64,000 bases of DNA from a virus. The DNA is taken from the IMG/VR virus record IMGVR_UViG_3300047362_000477, positions 1 through 64,000 of that record. One strand, written 5' to 3'. Numbering within the stretch: position 1 is the stretch's first letter; every line of letters begins with the position of its first letter. The notes beneath the pieces were generated by a model that was given only the letters and a program-made list of their open reading frames with translations, was not told the DNA's origin and made no database searches. The position numbers were made by a program, and so were the translations under genes. This document shows positions 15,077-23,331 of the stretch, piece by piece.

Positions 15077-15583
15077 ATGCGAATGAATAAGAACAAGCAG
15101 TATATAGTATCTGAACAAGATATTGTTTCTAATTGGTTATCAAATAAACCAATCACAGATGTGGTAGTTGAAGACACCAAACCAATTAACATATATAACC
15201 AATGGTGTCAAGCATTTGATTTAGATGAAATAATCAATGCTAACTATGAAGACAATAGCGATACTTTCGTAGAAGATTGTTTACGTAAGTGGAATATGCC
15301 AGACGAGTATAAAGATATGAATATAAACGGGTGGCTATTAGATCGTTGTAAGACAGCACAAGAAAAAGACCGTGTACATTTTGAAATAACAGAATACGAA
15401 AAACGTGGAATGATTATTGTGTTGAAATTTTTAAAATATTTAGTTGATGTATGCAACACAAATAATATAGTATTAGGTGTTGGCAGAGGTAGTAGTGTTG
15501 CTAGTTATTGCCTTTACTTACTAGGTGTACATTGTATAGATAGCATAAAGTATGAACTTGATATCAAGGAGTTTTTAAAATGA
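15077..15583 (+). CDS. DnaE (Pol III alpha)-like fragment protein
   Basis: A 168-residue protein. The C-terminal 70 residues (YEKRGMIIVLKFLKYLV, then NIVLGVGRGSSVASYCLYLLG at about 131-150, then IDSIKYELDIKEFL) match the region of bacterial DNA polymerase III alpha around its GPGRGS motif. The PHP domain and the palm with catalytic Asp residues are absent, so it cannot be a polymerase alone. It may bind host polymerase parts or DNA. The N-terminal 90 residues are not recognised. It heads an operon with its own promoter, and its end overlaps the next gene by 4 bases. Confidence 0.7.
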   Translation: MRMNKNKQYIVSEQDIVSNWLSNKPITDVVVEDTKPINIYNQWCQAFDLDEIINANYEDNSDTFVEDCLRKWNMPDEYKDMNINGWLLDRCKTAQEKDRVHFEITEYEKRGMIIVLKFLKYLVDVCNTNNIVLGVGRGSSVASYCLYLLGVHCIDSIKYELDIKEFLK

Positions 15584-15984
15584 AAAGAGTAAAGACAGCA
15601 AAAGGTCGAATTTTAGATATGGCCGCACTTGCTTCTAAGTATGAAAAAACTAGAGCAGTTAGTAATGTTGATGTTAATGCACGTGGAGACATAATTGATA
15701 ACAGAAATCAAGTTAAGGTTCCAAGAGAAAAGATCTCAAAAGAATTTTATAAAAATAACGTGCCAGGATCAGATACAAAGGAAGTAAGTATTAAAACTGA
15801 AGAAAAACCAGAAACAGTTAAAGTTGAACAACCTAAAGCTGAACCTAAAGTAGAACCTAAAAAAGAATCTAAACCAACAGAAATTAAACGTACTACAAGA
15901 ACTAGAGACGATGGTACTTCATATCATGAAGTAGAATTTAGTGATGGTAGTATGGAAACAATTGACATTAAAAGTGGAGAATAA
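15580..15984 (+). CDS. hypothetical low-complexity protein
   Basis: A 134-residue protein. A basic start (MKRVKTAKGRILDMAALASKY) precedes a Lys/Glu/Pro-rich disordered stretch (about 70-105) and a short structured end (TSYHEVEFSDGSMETIDI). I recall similar proteins of this build in marine T4-like phages, without a known role. It may bind DNA through the basic start. An earlier overlapping frame is not needed for the next gene. Confidence 0.6.
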   Translation: MKRVKTAKGRILDMAALASKYEKTRAVSNVDVNARGDIIDNRNQVKVPREKISKEFYKNNVPGSDTKEVSIKTEEKPETVKVEQPKAEPKVEPKKESKPTEIKRTTRTRDDGTSYHEVEFSDGSMETIDIKSGE

Positions 15985-15985
15985 T

Positions 15986-16291
15986 ATGATTAAAGCAATG
16001 CCAAATAAAATACTAGCTTACATGATAGAAAAGCCTGGAGACTACAAACAATCTAAAGGTGGAATCTTTATGCAAGATAAAGATGCAGATGTAACCGGTA
16101 TTAGACCAAGGTGGTTTAAAGTTTTTAGTGTTGGAGAAAAAATTGATTGGATCAATGAAGATCAGTACGTTCTTGTAGATCATGGACGATGGAGTAACGG
16201 TATGAGTGTAGATGACGCAGAAGATAAAGTTTATCTGCTTGACAACGAAGGTTGCTTAGCCGTACAAGATACTAACCCCTTAGAAGAATAG
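15986..16291 (+). CDS. GroES-like co-chaperonin
   Basis: A 101-residue protein with the GroES/gp31 outline: PNKILAYMIEKPGDYKQSKGGIFMQDKDADV (start barrel and mobile-loop region), then WFKVFSVGEKIDW, then DQYVLVDHGRWSNGM. Marine T4-like phages carry short co-chaperonins of this type that cap the host GroEL, probably to fold capsid proteins. The ATG at 15986 directly follows the previous stop; the earlier in-frame start at 15941 would overlap by 44 bases and is unlikely. Confidence 0.7.
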   Translation: MIKAMPNKILAYMIEKPGDYKQSKGGIFMQDKDADVTGIRPRWFKVFSVGEKIDWINEDQYVLVDHGRWSNGMSVDDAEDKVYLLDNEGCLAVQDTNPLEE

Positions 16292-16298
16292 GAACAAA

Positions 16299-16934
16299 AT
16301 GAACTTAGAAAAATTACATGGTGCTTTAGCTCAAATGAGTGCGGCACTTGACGATAAAAATGGACCAAAGAGTCCTCCACAACCACCAGTACAACCTGGA
16401 CAAATGATGTGGAATGCTGGTGTATATTATTTTGCAGACGCATTTACATATGAATCAACAAGACCAGTAGTAAATTGGATCATTGAAAAGAACTTGTTAC
16501 CAGACAGTGAAAGACCAAATGAGCTTACACTTATTATTAATAGTCCTGGTGGATCAGTTCACGCCGCATTTGGATTAATTGATGCAATGAAAGGTAGTGC
16601 TATTGATATTAAGACTGTAGGATTAGGAATGATTGCATCGTGTGGTATCCTTACATTTATGGCAGGTGAAAAAGGTAAAAGATTTTTAACACCAAACACA
16701 AGTATATTATCACATCAATATTCTTGGGGTTCAGGCGGTAAAGAACACGAACTATTTGCTCGTGTCAAAGAGTTTGAATTATCAAGTGAACGTATGATAG
16801 AACATTATAAAAAATGTACAGGCTTAACTGAAAAGAAAATTCGTGAAATACTATTGCCAGCACAAGACGTTTGGCTAACTGCAGAAGAGGCAGTTAAACA
16901 TGGTATTGCAGATAAAATAGTAACTGTATATTAA
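16299..16934 (+). CDS. ClpP-like serine protease (first copy)
   Basis: A 211-residue protein of the ClpP/crotonase fold. NSPGGSVHAAFGLIDAM (81-97), the nucleophile Ser114 in GMIASCGILTF, His139 in ILSHQYS and an Asp in AQDVWLTAEEAVKHGIAD complete the triad. Residues 1-35 are Pro-rich and not part of the fold. In bacteria ClpP forms a barrel that degrades proteins fed by Clp ATPases. In phages similar enzymes act as capsid maturation proteases or alter host proteolysis. A second ClpP-like gene lies at 23883. Confidence 0.85.
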   Translation: MNLEKLHGALAQMSAALDDKNGPKSPPQPPVQPGQMMWNAGVYYFADAFTYESTRPVVNWIIEKNLLPDSERPNELTLIINSPGGSVHAAFGLIDAMKGSAIDIKTVGLGMIASCGILTFMAGEKGKRFLTPNTSILSHQYSWGSGGKEHELFARVKEFELSSERMIEHYKKCTGLTEKKIREILLPAQDVWLTAEEAVKHGIADKIVTVY

Positions 16935-16943
16935 AGGTAGGCC

Positions 16944-17330
16944 ATGTACGAACAATTTGTACAAAAAATGCCTATACAATTAATTGCACCCTGGCGTAAT
17001 CCTACGCCTAGCCCCAATGATGATTTAGAACTTTCAATGAATATCAATCAAAATGGTATTCAGGAACCAATCATCATTGGGGTAGGGGTATTCAGTAGAC
17101 AAGTAAGATTAGAAACAGGTAACCATAGAATATATTTGTGTCCTAAGATGGGTATGACACATTTACCTTGTGTTGCTCGTGTATGGAACTATTGTGCATT
17201 TAACAATGGTAATGGTGATCATGCATTCAATTGCCCAGAAATAACACTAAAAAAAGAATGGCTAGAAGAAGAATACTATGCTAAACCAAGTGATGTTCTT
17301 GATATTATGGCATTAATGTTGAAATTGTAA
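16944..17330 (+). CDS. ParB/sulfiredoxin-fold-like protein
   Basis: A 128-residue protein. LELSMNINQNGIQEPIIIGV followed by RQVRLETGNHRIYLCPKMGMTHLPCVARVW reads like the ParB N-terminal nuclease fold (in ParB, LaxSIxxxGqxqPIxV, then GexRxxAxxxlGxxxvPv). Here GNHR replaces GERR. Phage relatives may be nucleases, nucleotide-binding proteins or methylase partners. It is the last gene before the PRPP synthetase promoter. Confidence 0.55.
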   Translation: MYEQFVQKMPIQLIAPWRNPTPSPNDDLELSMNINQNGIQEPIIIGVGVFSRQVRLETGNHRIYLCPKMGMTHLPCVARVWNYCAFNNGNGDHAFNCPEITLKKEWLEEEYYAKPSDVLDIMALMLKL

Positions 17331-17359
17331 TTGACATAATGCAATATAATTGTTATAAT
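17331..17359 (+). promoter_or_regulatory. consensus sigma-70-like promoter for prs
   Basis: TTGACA (17331-17336), a 17-base spacer and TATAAT (17354-17359), perfect consensus, directly after the ParB-like stop. The leader to the ATG at 17395 is about 28 bases and contains AGGAGA. The spacer holds no AAGANNTCTT box. Confidence 0.85.
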
Positions 17360-17394
17360 AGAACTAACTTTTAACACCGCTAGGAGAAAGTCTT

Positions 17395-18336
17395 ATGAAA
17401 CTTATTGCAGGTAATAGCAATCTAGAAATTGCTAATAAAATTGCCAAATACTGTTCAACTACACTAATCCCAACAAAAATTGATACATTTGCAGACGGAG
17501 AATGCAATGTAGAATTTTTAGAAAACATCAGGGGTCAAGATGTTTTTATTATACAATCAACAAGTACACCAGTTAACGATAGTCTAATGGAATTAATGAT
17601 AATGATTGATGCCGCTAGAAGATCTAGTGCTGACAGAATAACTGCTGTCATGCCATACTTTGGTTATGCTAGACAAGATAGGAAGAGTGCAAGTCGTACG
17701 CCTATTACTGCAAAACTAGTAGCCAATTTATTAACAAAGTCTGGTGCTGATAGAATTATTACTATGGATTTACACGCAGGTCAGATACAAGGATTTTTTG
17801 ATATTCCTGTAGATGATTTAACATCACGTATTGCATTCAGTAACGATATTAAAGAAGCTATTCCTAATGCAAAGAATGTAGGAACTGTATTTGTAAGTCC
17901 TGATGCAGGTGGTACAGTTAGAGCAAGAAAGTTTGCCAATATGTTTAATGGTGATGTAGCTATTGTAGACAAACGTAGACCAGAAGCAGGTAAATCAGAA
18001 GTAATGAATCTAATTGGAGAGGTAAAAGGACTTCATGCAATTCTAGTAGACGACATTGTTGATAGTGGTGGAACACTATGTAATGCCGCTCAAGCAATTA
18101 TGGACGCAGGAGCACTATCTGTTAGAGCATATATTACACATGGTGTTCTTACAAATGGAGCTTGTAAAAAAGTAGAAAATAGTGTACTAGAAGAATTAGT
18201 AATCACAGACAGTATTAACTTTAAATGTCCAGATGATTGTAAAAAGACTAGACAAGTTAGTGTATCAGGAATGATAGGAGAAGCAATTAGACGTGTTACT
18301 AACGAAGAGAGTGTGAGTAGCTTGTTTAATGGATGA
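17395..18336 (+). CDS. prs: ribose-phosphate pyrophosphokinase (PRPP synthetase)
   Basis: A 313-residue, apparently complete enzyme that makes PRPP from ribose 5-phosphate and ATP. Visible family marks are FADGECNVEFLENIRGQDVF, the catalytic region ARQDRKSASRTPITAKLVA, TMDLHAGQIQGFFDIPVD and the PRPP-binding AILVDDIVDSGGT. Length equals bacterial enzymes. PRPP feeds nucleotide synthesis and salvage, including the phage adenine phosphoribosyltransferase at 13371. It has a perfect promoter of its own and a good ribosome site. Confidence 0.96.
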   Translation: MKLIAGNSNLEIANKIAKYCSTTLIPTKIDTFADGECNVEFLENIRGQDVFIIQSTSTPVNDSLMELMIMIDAARRSSADRITAVMPYFGYARQDRKSASRTPITAKLVANLLTKSGADRIITMDLHAGQIQGFFDIPVDDLTSRIAFSNDIKEAIPNAKNVGTVFVSPDAGGTVRARKFANMFNGDVAIVDKRRPEAGKSEVMNLIGEVKGLHAILVDDIVDSGGTLCNAAQAIMDAGALSVRAYITHGVLTNGACKKVENSVLEELVITDSINFKCPDDCKKTRQVSVSGMIGEAIRRVTNEESVSSLFNG

Positions 18337-18838
18337 TCGGTACATAATACCCTTACCTGATTTTAAATATGATCATCAAGCATTATTCGATGTACAAGAC
18401 AATAATGAAAATTATGTAGCTAATCCTCATTTTAAAAAATCAAGAAATTTAGATACAAGTAAAGATAATTTATTTTCTGATTTTTTTAATCCTAGTAGCC
18501 CTGTAATAGAAGAAATAAAAAATAAATTTAATTTTAAAACTGATTGTAAGTTTACTAGAGTATTAGCCGGCGGAGTTTTGCCATCGCACATTGATCCAAA
18601 AAGAACTGCGGTAGTTATGTTTCCAATAACTGATGGACCAAGTCCTATTGTATACTATGATGAAAATAAAAATAAATTGTTTGAATACACATATACAGGC
18701 GTTACATTAATAAATGCAAAAATAGAACACGGTGTTCCAGTAAATAAATCCGATAGGATATTTTTTCAGGTGAATAGTTATTTGCCTTGGGAACAACTTG
18801 TTACTATGTATAAAGAGAACACATTATATGAGCAATGA
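18329..18838 (+). CDS. 2OG/Fe(II) or aspartyl-hydroxylase-like oxygenase
   Basis: A 169-residue protein with GGVLPSHIDPKRTAVVMFPI (81-100) and LINAKIEHGVPVNKSDRIFFQVN. The HxD pair (His87, Asp89) and a distal His134 fit the iron triad of a small double-stranded beta-helix oxygenase. Such enzymes hydroxylate proteins or small molecules using 2-oxoglutarate. It is one of four such folds in the window (also 35362, 45863, 55651). It overlaps prs by 8 bases and the next gene by 11. Confidence 0.6.
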   Translation: MDDRYIIPLPDFKYDHQALFDVQDNNENYVANPHFKKSRNLDTSKDNLFSDFFNPSSPVIEEIKNKFNFKTDCKFTRVLAGGVLPSHIDPKRTAVVMFPITDGPSPIVYYDENKNKLFEYTYTGVTLINAKIEHGVPVNKSDRIFFQVNSYLPWEQLVTMYKENTLYEQ

Positions 18839-19631
18839 TAAACACGTATTTGATAAAGGATTATTATGGGCAAGTGGTGGCGGCGGTTTTTTTGTTGTTG
18901 ATCAACTATACCCTGGTAATAATATAGTTACAAACTCTGATACTAATAACGAGTACAGGACTATAGCTAAAGAAAGATACTTTTATGGGTCTCAATTTGA
19001 TATAGAACCTCATCATGAGATACTTATTGGACATCACTGGCCAACAGATATATTAGACAAAATTATTGTAAATAAGATGGTTGTTATAAAGCCTGGTTTT
19101 ATTACTGAACTATTATTGTTTATAAAACGTATGACAGCTCGTCCAGATACTATACCTAACTCTATGTGGTTAATTAGAATGATTAATAGAATAGAGAATA
19201 AAACAATGTTTGAAGATTGGAATAACTTTGGACATAGTGTAGAAGTAATGCATTTTACAAAAAGTAATGCAATATTTAATTCAGAGTTTAAAGATAATCA
19301 AGTTAATAATATGATGTACTTATTTTTCTTTTATTGCAGAAGTAGAGGATTAGTGTATACCATAGAAAACTTTCCTGTGTTTATTGAAGCTATGTACAAA
19401 GATCATGGATATTTTAAATTGCAAACAGATCATAGTTTACTTAATAACAGTAGTCACCCAAATATCAAAAATATTGATATACTTGAATACGAAGAAGTGT
19501 TTCATACTGATTATGACTTATTTGGAATTGATAATGATATTAAAAAACAATATGCAGAAAAAAACAAAGAACTTATGAGAAAAATGCTTGGTATAAAAAA
19601 TATAGGCAATAAGTTAAACGAGTTACAATGA
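18828..19631 (+). CDS. hypothetical protein, weakly sulfotransferase-like
   Basis: A 267-residue protein. I use the ATG at 18828, which overlaps the upstream stop, rather than the start at 18798. The beginning (GLLWASGGGGFFVVDQLYP) is a Gly-rich strand-loop and the end (ILEYEEVFHTDYDLFGI) recalls the closing segment of sulfotransferase-like proteins. No catalytic signature is certain. It is coupled to the kinase-like gene by a 4-base overlap. Confidence 0.5.
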   Translation: MSNDKHVFDKGLLWASGGGGFFVVDQLYPGNNIVTNSDTNNEYRTIAKERYFYGSQFDIEPHHEILIGHHWPTDILDKIIVNKMVVIKPGFITELLLFIKRMTARPDTIPNSMWLIRMINRIENKTMFEDWNNFGHSVEVMHFTKSNAIFNSEFKDNQVNNMMYLFFFYCRSRGLVYTIENFPVFIEAMYKDHGYFKLQTDHSLLNNSSHPNIKNIDILEYEEVFHTDYDLFGIDNDIKKQYAEKNKELMRKMLGIKNIGNKLNELQ

Positions 19632-20398
19632 GCAACAAATTAATATTAGAAAAATATGAGGCAGGAAATACAAACGGGTGTCCAAGATGGGCATACGACG
19701 ATGGCAATTTTATTGTAAAAATAATACCTTTGATAACGCCACCCGATGCAAGTATAAAAGATCAAGCTGATCTAATAAACTCATTACACCCTAAAAAACT
19801 AATACAAGATGATTGGGAAATTTTTGAACAACCAGAACATACTTGGAAACTTGATAATGGAATAATATCAAATACTTTTCTTAAGTATAAAATGACAAAA
19901 GTTCCTTACGTTTTTCAACTAGACGAAAACATATCTTTCCTTGCTAGTAAAAACAGATTATTAACACCATTATATATGGACTTAGATTTATATAATAAAC
20001 ATATATTATCAAAATATATAGATACAAATATAAAAATATTTCCTTATTGGAATACCGATGGCGGGCATGGAAATGTATTGCAGTTTGATATTGGTGATTG
20101 GATTATCATTGATTGGGATGATTGTCTTCTTGGTAATGTTCATGATTCACAATCAATAGGCGAACACTTGATAAGAGAAAATGTAGAATGTGTATTTGAC
20201 TTACAAAACAAAGATGACTATAATCAGCTGGTTGAGTATTTTAATAAAACCATTGACTTTTATAAAAAATCAACGTATAATACAGTATTAGAAAAATGTG
20301 ATTTTGACGTGAAAGCTCTAGCACATAAATCTTATGAAAAAGCTAAATTTAAAAAAGCAGGAAAATGGAACAACAAAAGACGTGGGAGGCAATTATAG
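19628..20398 (+). CDS. kinase/phosphotransferase-like protein
   Basis: A 256-residue protein. GNFIVKIIPL (26-35) could hold the ATP-binding Lys. TDGGHGNVLQFDIGDWIIIDWDDC (143-166) looks like the catalytic loop and metal-binding strand of aminoglycoside-phosphotransferase-type kinases (HGN, then IDWDD), although the usual catalytic Asp of HGDxxxxN appears as Gly here. So it may be a divergent kinase or a pseudokinase. It is short for the family and has a basic tail. It ends directly before the clamp loader gene. Confidence 0.5.
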   Translation: MSNKLILEKYEAGNTNGCPRWAYDDGNFIVKIIPLITPPDASIKDQADLINSLHPKKLIQDDWEIFEQPEHTWKLDNGIISNTFLKYKMTKVPYVFQLDENISFLASKNRLLTPLYMDLDLYNKHILSKYIDTNIKIFPYWNTDGGHGNVLQFDIGDWIIIDWDDCLLGNVHDSQSIGEHLIRENVECVFDLQNKDDYNQLVEYFNKTIDFYKKSTYNTVLEKCDFDVKALAHKSYEKAKFKKAGKWNNKRRGRQL

Positions 20399-21331
20399 AT
20401 GGCTAAAGATCTTTGGGTAGAAAAATATAGGCCAGCAGATATTAGTACGTATGTATTTCGTGATGAAGCACAACGAAAGCAAGTACAGAACTGGATTAAT
20501 GATGGAGGAATTCCGCATTTACTATTCAGTGGTAGCCCAGGTACTGGTAAAACTACATTAGCAAAAGTTCTTATTAATGAACTTAAAGTAGAAAAAAATG
20601 ATGTGTTATACATCAATGCTAGTAGAGACAACGGCGTTGAAATGATTCGTAAACGTATTAGTGCATTTAGTGAAACTATGCCGTGGGGTGAGTTTAAAGT
20701 AATCTTACTTGATGAGGCTGATCATATTTCGCCAGAAGGTCAAGCGGCTTTACGTGGTGTAATGGAACAATATCATGCTAGTGTAAGATTTATTTTAACT
20801 TGTAACTATCCTAATATGATTATTCCTGCACTTCATAGTAGGTGTCAAGGGTTTCATATTAATCAATTAGACCAGACAGAATTTACTGTAAGAGTAGGTG
20901 AGATATTAGCAGACAACAATGTTAAATTTGATCTTGAAACATTAGATGCAATGGTTAGAGCTAACTATCCTGATTTACGTAAAACAATTAATACAGTACA
21001 GATGACTATTGTAGATAACAATCTTGTTATGCCTGATGAAAATACAAACACAAGTGAATGGCGTTTAACAATGGTAGAATTGTTTAAAGCAGGTAAGATA
21101 GCTGACGCCCGTAAACTAATTATTAAAAGTGCAAGACCAGATGAATACAATGACATCTTTACTTGGTTGTATAAAAACTTAGATCTATATGCTAAAGATG
21201 ACTTTCAATATGATTCTTGTGTACTAGCTATTAGAGAAGGCATGATAAAACATACGCAGGTTGCAGATCCAGAAATTAATTTAAGTGCCACATTGATTGA
21301 GATATCAAGGACACTTAATGACAATAAGTAA
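20399..21331 (+). CDS. sliding clamp loader AAA+ subunit (gp44-like)
   Basis: A 310-residue AAA+ ATPase. WVEKYRPADISTYVF (6-20) is the RFC/gp44 start, GSPGTGKTT (45-53) Walker A, LLDEADH (103-109) Walker B and SRC (147-149) the arginine-finger motif. T4 gp44 forms four of the five clamp-loader subunits and places the gp45 clamp on DNA. The T4 partner gp62 is not recognisable in the next two genes, and no clamp gene is in the window. It starts right at the previous stop. Confidence 0.92.
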   Translation: MAKDLWVEKYRPADISTYVFRDEAQRKQVQNWINDGGIPHLLFSGSPGTGKTTLAKVLINELKVEKNDVLYINASRDNGVEMIRKRISAFSETMPWGEFKVILLDEADHISPEGQAALRGVMEQYHASVRFILTCNYPNMIIPALHSRCQGFHINQLDQTEFTVRVGEILADNNVKFDLETLDAMVRANYPDLRKTINTVQMTIVDNNLVMPDENTNTSEWRLTMVELFKAGKIADARKLIIKSARPDEYNDIFTWLYKNLDLYAKDDFQYDSCVLAIREGMIKHTQVADPEINLSATLIEISRTLNDNK

Positions 21332-22043
21332 TTTAATCTTTAATATAAACTATAAAGGAGCAATGGGACAATCTACTATTGTTGACCACCTTTTAACATA
21401 TTCGCCAGAAACAGGTTGTTTGCCGCAACAACTAGAAGACATACATAAAACTCCTATATACCTGTATAAAGAACATGAAGATATTACAAGACTGCCACAT
21501 ATAAATGCTGACTTCCATTCAATAATGAAGCAAGATAGTTTTATTGATACACTCAAAGAAAGTTTAGCAGACTTTAAAGACATAGAAAGAAATCCAATAT
21601 TAGAAAGTAAATTTACTTTTATGTTACCAAATAGTATATTTCCTGGCTCTTGGATGAATGATAAAAAACAACGTAGATTTTTTGTAAAACAATCAGGTCC
21701 TTATTATATATGGGATTTTAATAAAAGATCTAAAGGTAAAGTAATAGAAGAACAAACAAAACAATTTGAGAAAGAATTTTTTAATGTAGAAGTAGTAGAA
21801 GATCTTTCTCTAATAGAAGACATAATAATTGACACAGATAATCTATTAACTAACGACAAATCGGCTAGTACAGATTATTATAAATATATGTGTAAACAAT
21901 TAGCTCTTACGAGTAATCTTGATCTGTATAATCAGTTCTATGACTACTTTATTGATACTGACGAATATACTAGATTGAATATGATTACTAATAGTGATTA
22001 CATAACAGACCTATTGCACAATGGCTTTAAAGATAGAGACTAA
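21318..22043 (+). CDS. hypothetical protein downstream of the clamp loader
   Basis: A 241-residue soluble protein; the ATG at 21318 overlaps the clamp loader by 14 bases. The earlier start at 21297 is a TTG deeper in that gene. Its position invites comparison with gp62, the small clamp-loader subunit, but I see no similarity. Segments such as FMLPNSIFPGSWMNDKKQRRFFVKQSG and the acidic helical C-terminus weakly recall the sulfotransferase-like proteins elsewhere. Function unknown. Confidence 0.55.
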   Translation: MTISNLIFNINYKGAMGQSTIVDHLLTYSPETGCLPQQLEDIHKTPIYLYKEHEDITRLPHINADFHSIMKQDSFIDTLKESLADFKDIERNPILESKFTFMLPNSIFPGSWMNDKKQRRFFVKQSGPYYIWDFNKRSKGKVIEEQTKQFEKEFFNVEVVEDLSLIEDIIIDTDNLLTNDKSASTDYYKYMCKQLALTSNLDLYNQFYDYFIDTDEYTRLNMITNSDYITDLLHNGFKDRD

Positions 22044-22266
22044 CTTAAAGTACATAGGAAAATATGTTGCATATCAGCTATGCGGTTATGTAAAAGAAAT
22101 AACACCAATAGTAAACAAATACAATCCAGAAAAAATAGTAATTACAGGCAACTGTAAGCACGATTCAATAGATTCGTACACACCAGATACGTTTCTAACA
22201 CTATATATCCTGCTTAATAAGGAGCAGGCTATGCTTTTTCGTTTATCTAATAATTTAGATAAATAA
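22021..22266 (+). CDS. hypothetical protein
   Basis: An 81-residue protein overlapping the previous gene by 23 bases. Residues 1-45 look like an alpha/beta unit (YIGKYVAYQLCGYVKEITPIV, then IVITGNC). No family recognised. Its final codons carry GATAAATA, a late-promoter-like motif, in front of the proton-channel genes. Confidence 0.5.
   Translation: MALKIETNLKYIGKYVAYQLCGYVKEITPIVNKYNPEKIVITGNCKHDSIDSYTPDTFLTLYILLNKEQAMLFRLSNNLDK
22258..22265 (+). promoter_or_regulatory. GATAAATA late-promoter-like motif
   Basis: GATAAATA lies 21 bases before the ATG of the ExbB-like gene. T4 late promoters need only TATAAATA about 10 bases before the start of RNA, and this fits such a place. No TTGACA is near. 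One of several such motifs at heads of transcription units. Confidence 0.45.
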
Positions 22267-22285
22267 TTACATAGAGGGAACTATA

Positions 22286-22726
22286 ATGACACAAAAATTC
22301 TTAATCTGGTGGTTGGTTGCAGTAGTGCAAGTAATCGCAGTAGGTATTTCTATTTTCTATGGAATAATACCTTTCTTAATTGAAAATGACGTAACAAAGT
22401 TAAGCTTCGTAATATTTACGATGTGGTTTTTTTCAACTGCATCTATTGGATATAAGATTTACAATAACGAAGACGACTTTGATAAACCATGGTTTGTAGC
22501 TGAGTCATGCATGACTGTAGGTATGATTGGTACTGTTATTGGATTTATGTTTATGTTGGGCAGTAGCTTTCAACAAATTGATCCAAGTAATATAGAAAGT
22601 ATGAGACAGGTTATAGTTGACATGGCTTCTGGAATGAGTACTGCCTTGCTTACAACTTTATGTGGACTAATTGCTGGCCTATTTATTAAAGTACAGATTG
22701 TAATGCAAGAGCAAGAAGATGTCTAA
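22286..22726 (+). CDS. MotA/TolQ/ExbB-type proton channel protein
   Basis: A 146-residue membrane protein with four likely helices (about 5-28, 38-57, 76-93, 117-135). VGMIGTVIGFMFMLGSS (78-94) and MASGMSTALLTTLCGLIAGL (113-132) match the two conserved channel helices of the MotA/TolQ/ExbB family. In bacteria these form a ring around MotB, TolR or ExbD and turn proton flow into mechanical work. It is short: the cytoplasmic loop and tail of ExbB are trimmed. It is followed by an 8-base overlap with an ExbD-like gene, so the pair mirrors the bacterial gene order. Confidence 0.8.
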   Translation: MTQKFLIWWLVAVVQVIAVGISIFYGIIPFLIENDVTKLSFVIFTMWFFSTASIGYKIYNNEDDFDKPWFVAESCMTVGMIGTVIGFMFMLGSSFQQIDPSNIESMRQVIVDMASGMSTALLTTLCGLIAGLFIKVQIVMQEQEDV

Positions 22727-23330
22727 AAAATCAAAAAGAACAATAATTGGTTCAAATTTAGCCTTCAATGATTTATTGTTCAACGTTCTTGTTGGATTTG
22801 TAATGCTATTTGTAATAGCATTTCTTCTTATTAACCCCATAACAAAGAAAAGCGACATACCAAACAAAGCTGAATTTTTAATTGTATTAACTTGGCCATC
22901 AACTGCGGCAGATGATGTTGACTTATGGGTACAACGTGATTCATCAAAACCTGTTGGATTTAGTAATAGAGAATTAACACCATTACATTTAGATAGAGAT
23001 GATTTAGGTAGAACAAATGATAAAGTAATAATAAATGGAGTTGAAAAAGTAATTCAAACTAATAGAGAAACAATTACAATAAGAGGTATTGTTCCTGGTG
23101 ATTATTTTGTAGGAGTTCATTATTATAGTAGAACAACTACTTTGGAACCTTTACCTTATACAGTTACCGTAATGAAAGTTAATCCATATAGAGAATTATA
23201 TTCTATATCCGGTGAACTAAACACAAAAAGAGAAAAACAAAGGTTACCAGCTTTTACAGTAGATAAATTAGGTAACGTTGAAGAAATATTTACACACTAT
23301 AGAGATATAGTTCCGGAGACAGGCGGTTAA
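22719..23330 (+). CDS. ExbD/TolR/MotB-like partner with periplasmic beta domain
   Basis: A 203-residue protein. A basic cytoplasmic start is followed by NLAFNDLLFNVLVGFVMLFVI, in which Asp18 at the head of a single membrane helix (19-39) matches the proton-carrying Asp of ExbD, TolR and MotB. The outer part is not an ExbD or OmpA-like domain. It is beta-rich, with a DVDLWV segment (66-71) and a late strand pair, resembling YfaP-type DVDLWV domains. It therefore looks like a motor stator fused to an unusual envelope-facing domain. Confidence 0.75.
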   Translation: MSKKSKRTIIGSNLAFNDLLFNVLVGFVMLFVIAFLLINPITKKSDIPNKAEFLIVLTWPSTAADDVDLWVQRDSSKPVGFSNRELTPLHLDRDDLGRTNDKVIINGVEKVIQTNRETITIRGIVPGDYFVGVHYYSRTTTLEPLPYTVTVMKVNPYRELYSISGELNTKREKQRLPAFTVDKLGNVEEIFTHYRDIVPETGG

Positions 23331-23331
23331 T

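Noticed and set aside
20332-20631. Long - strand frames opposite the clamp loader and other well-coded genes.
   Set aside because: They lie opposite clear + strand genes with family motifs, lack ribosome sites and have unlikely, low-complexity composition; they are shadow frames.
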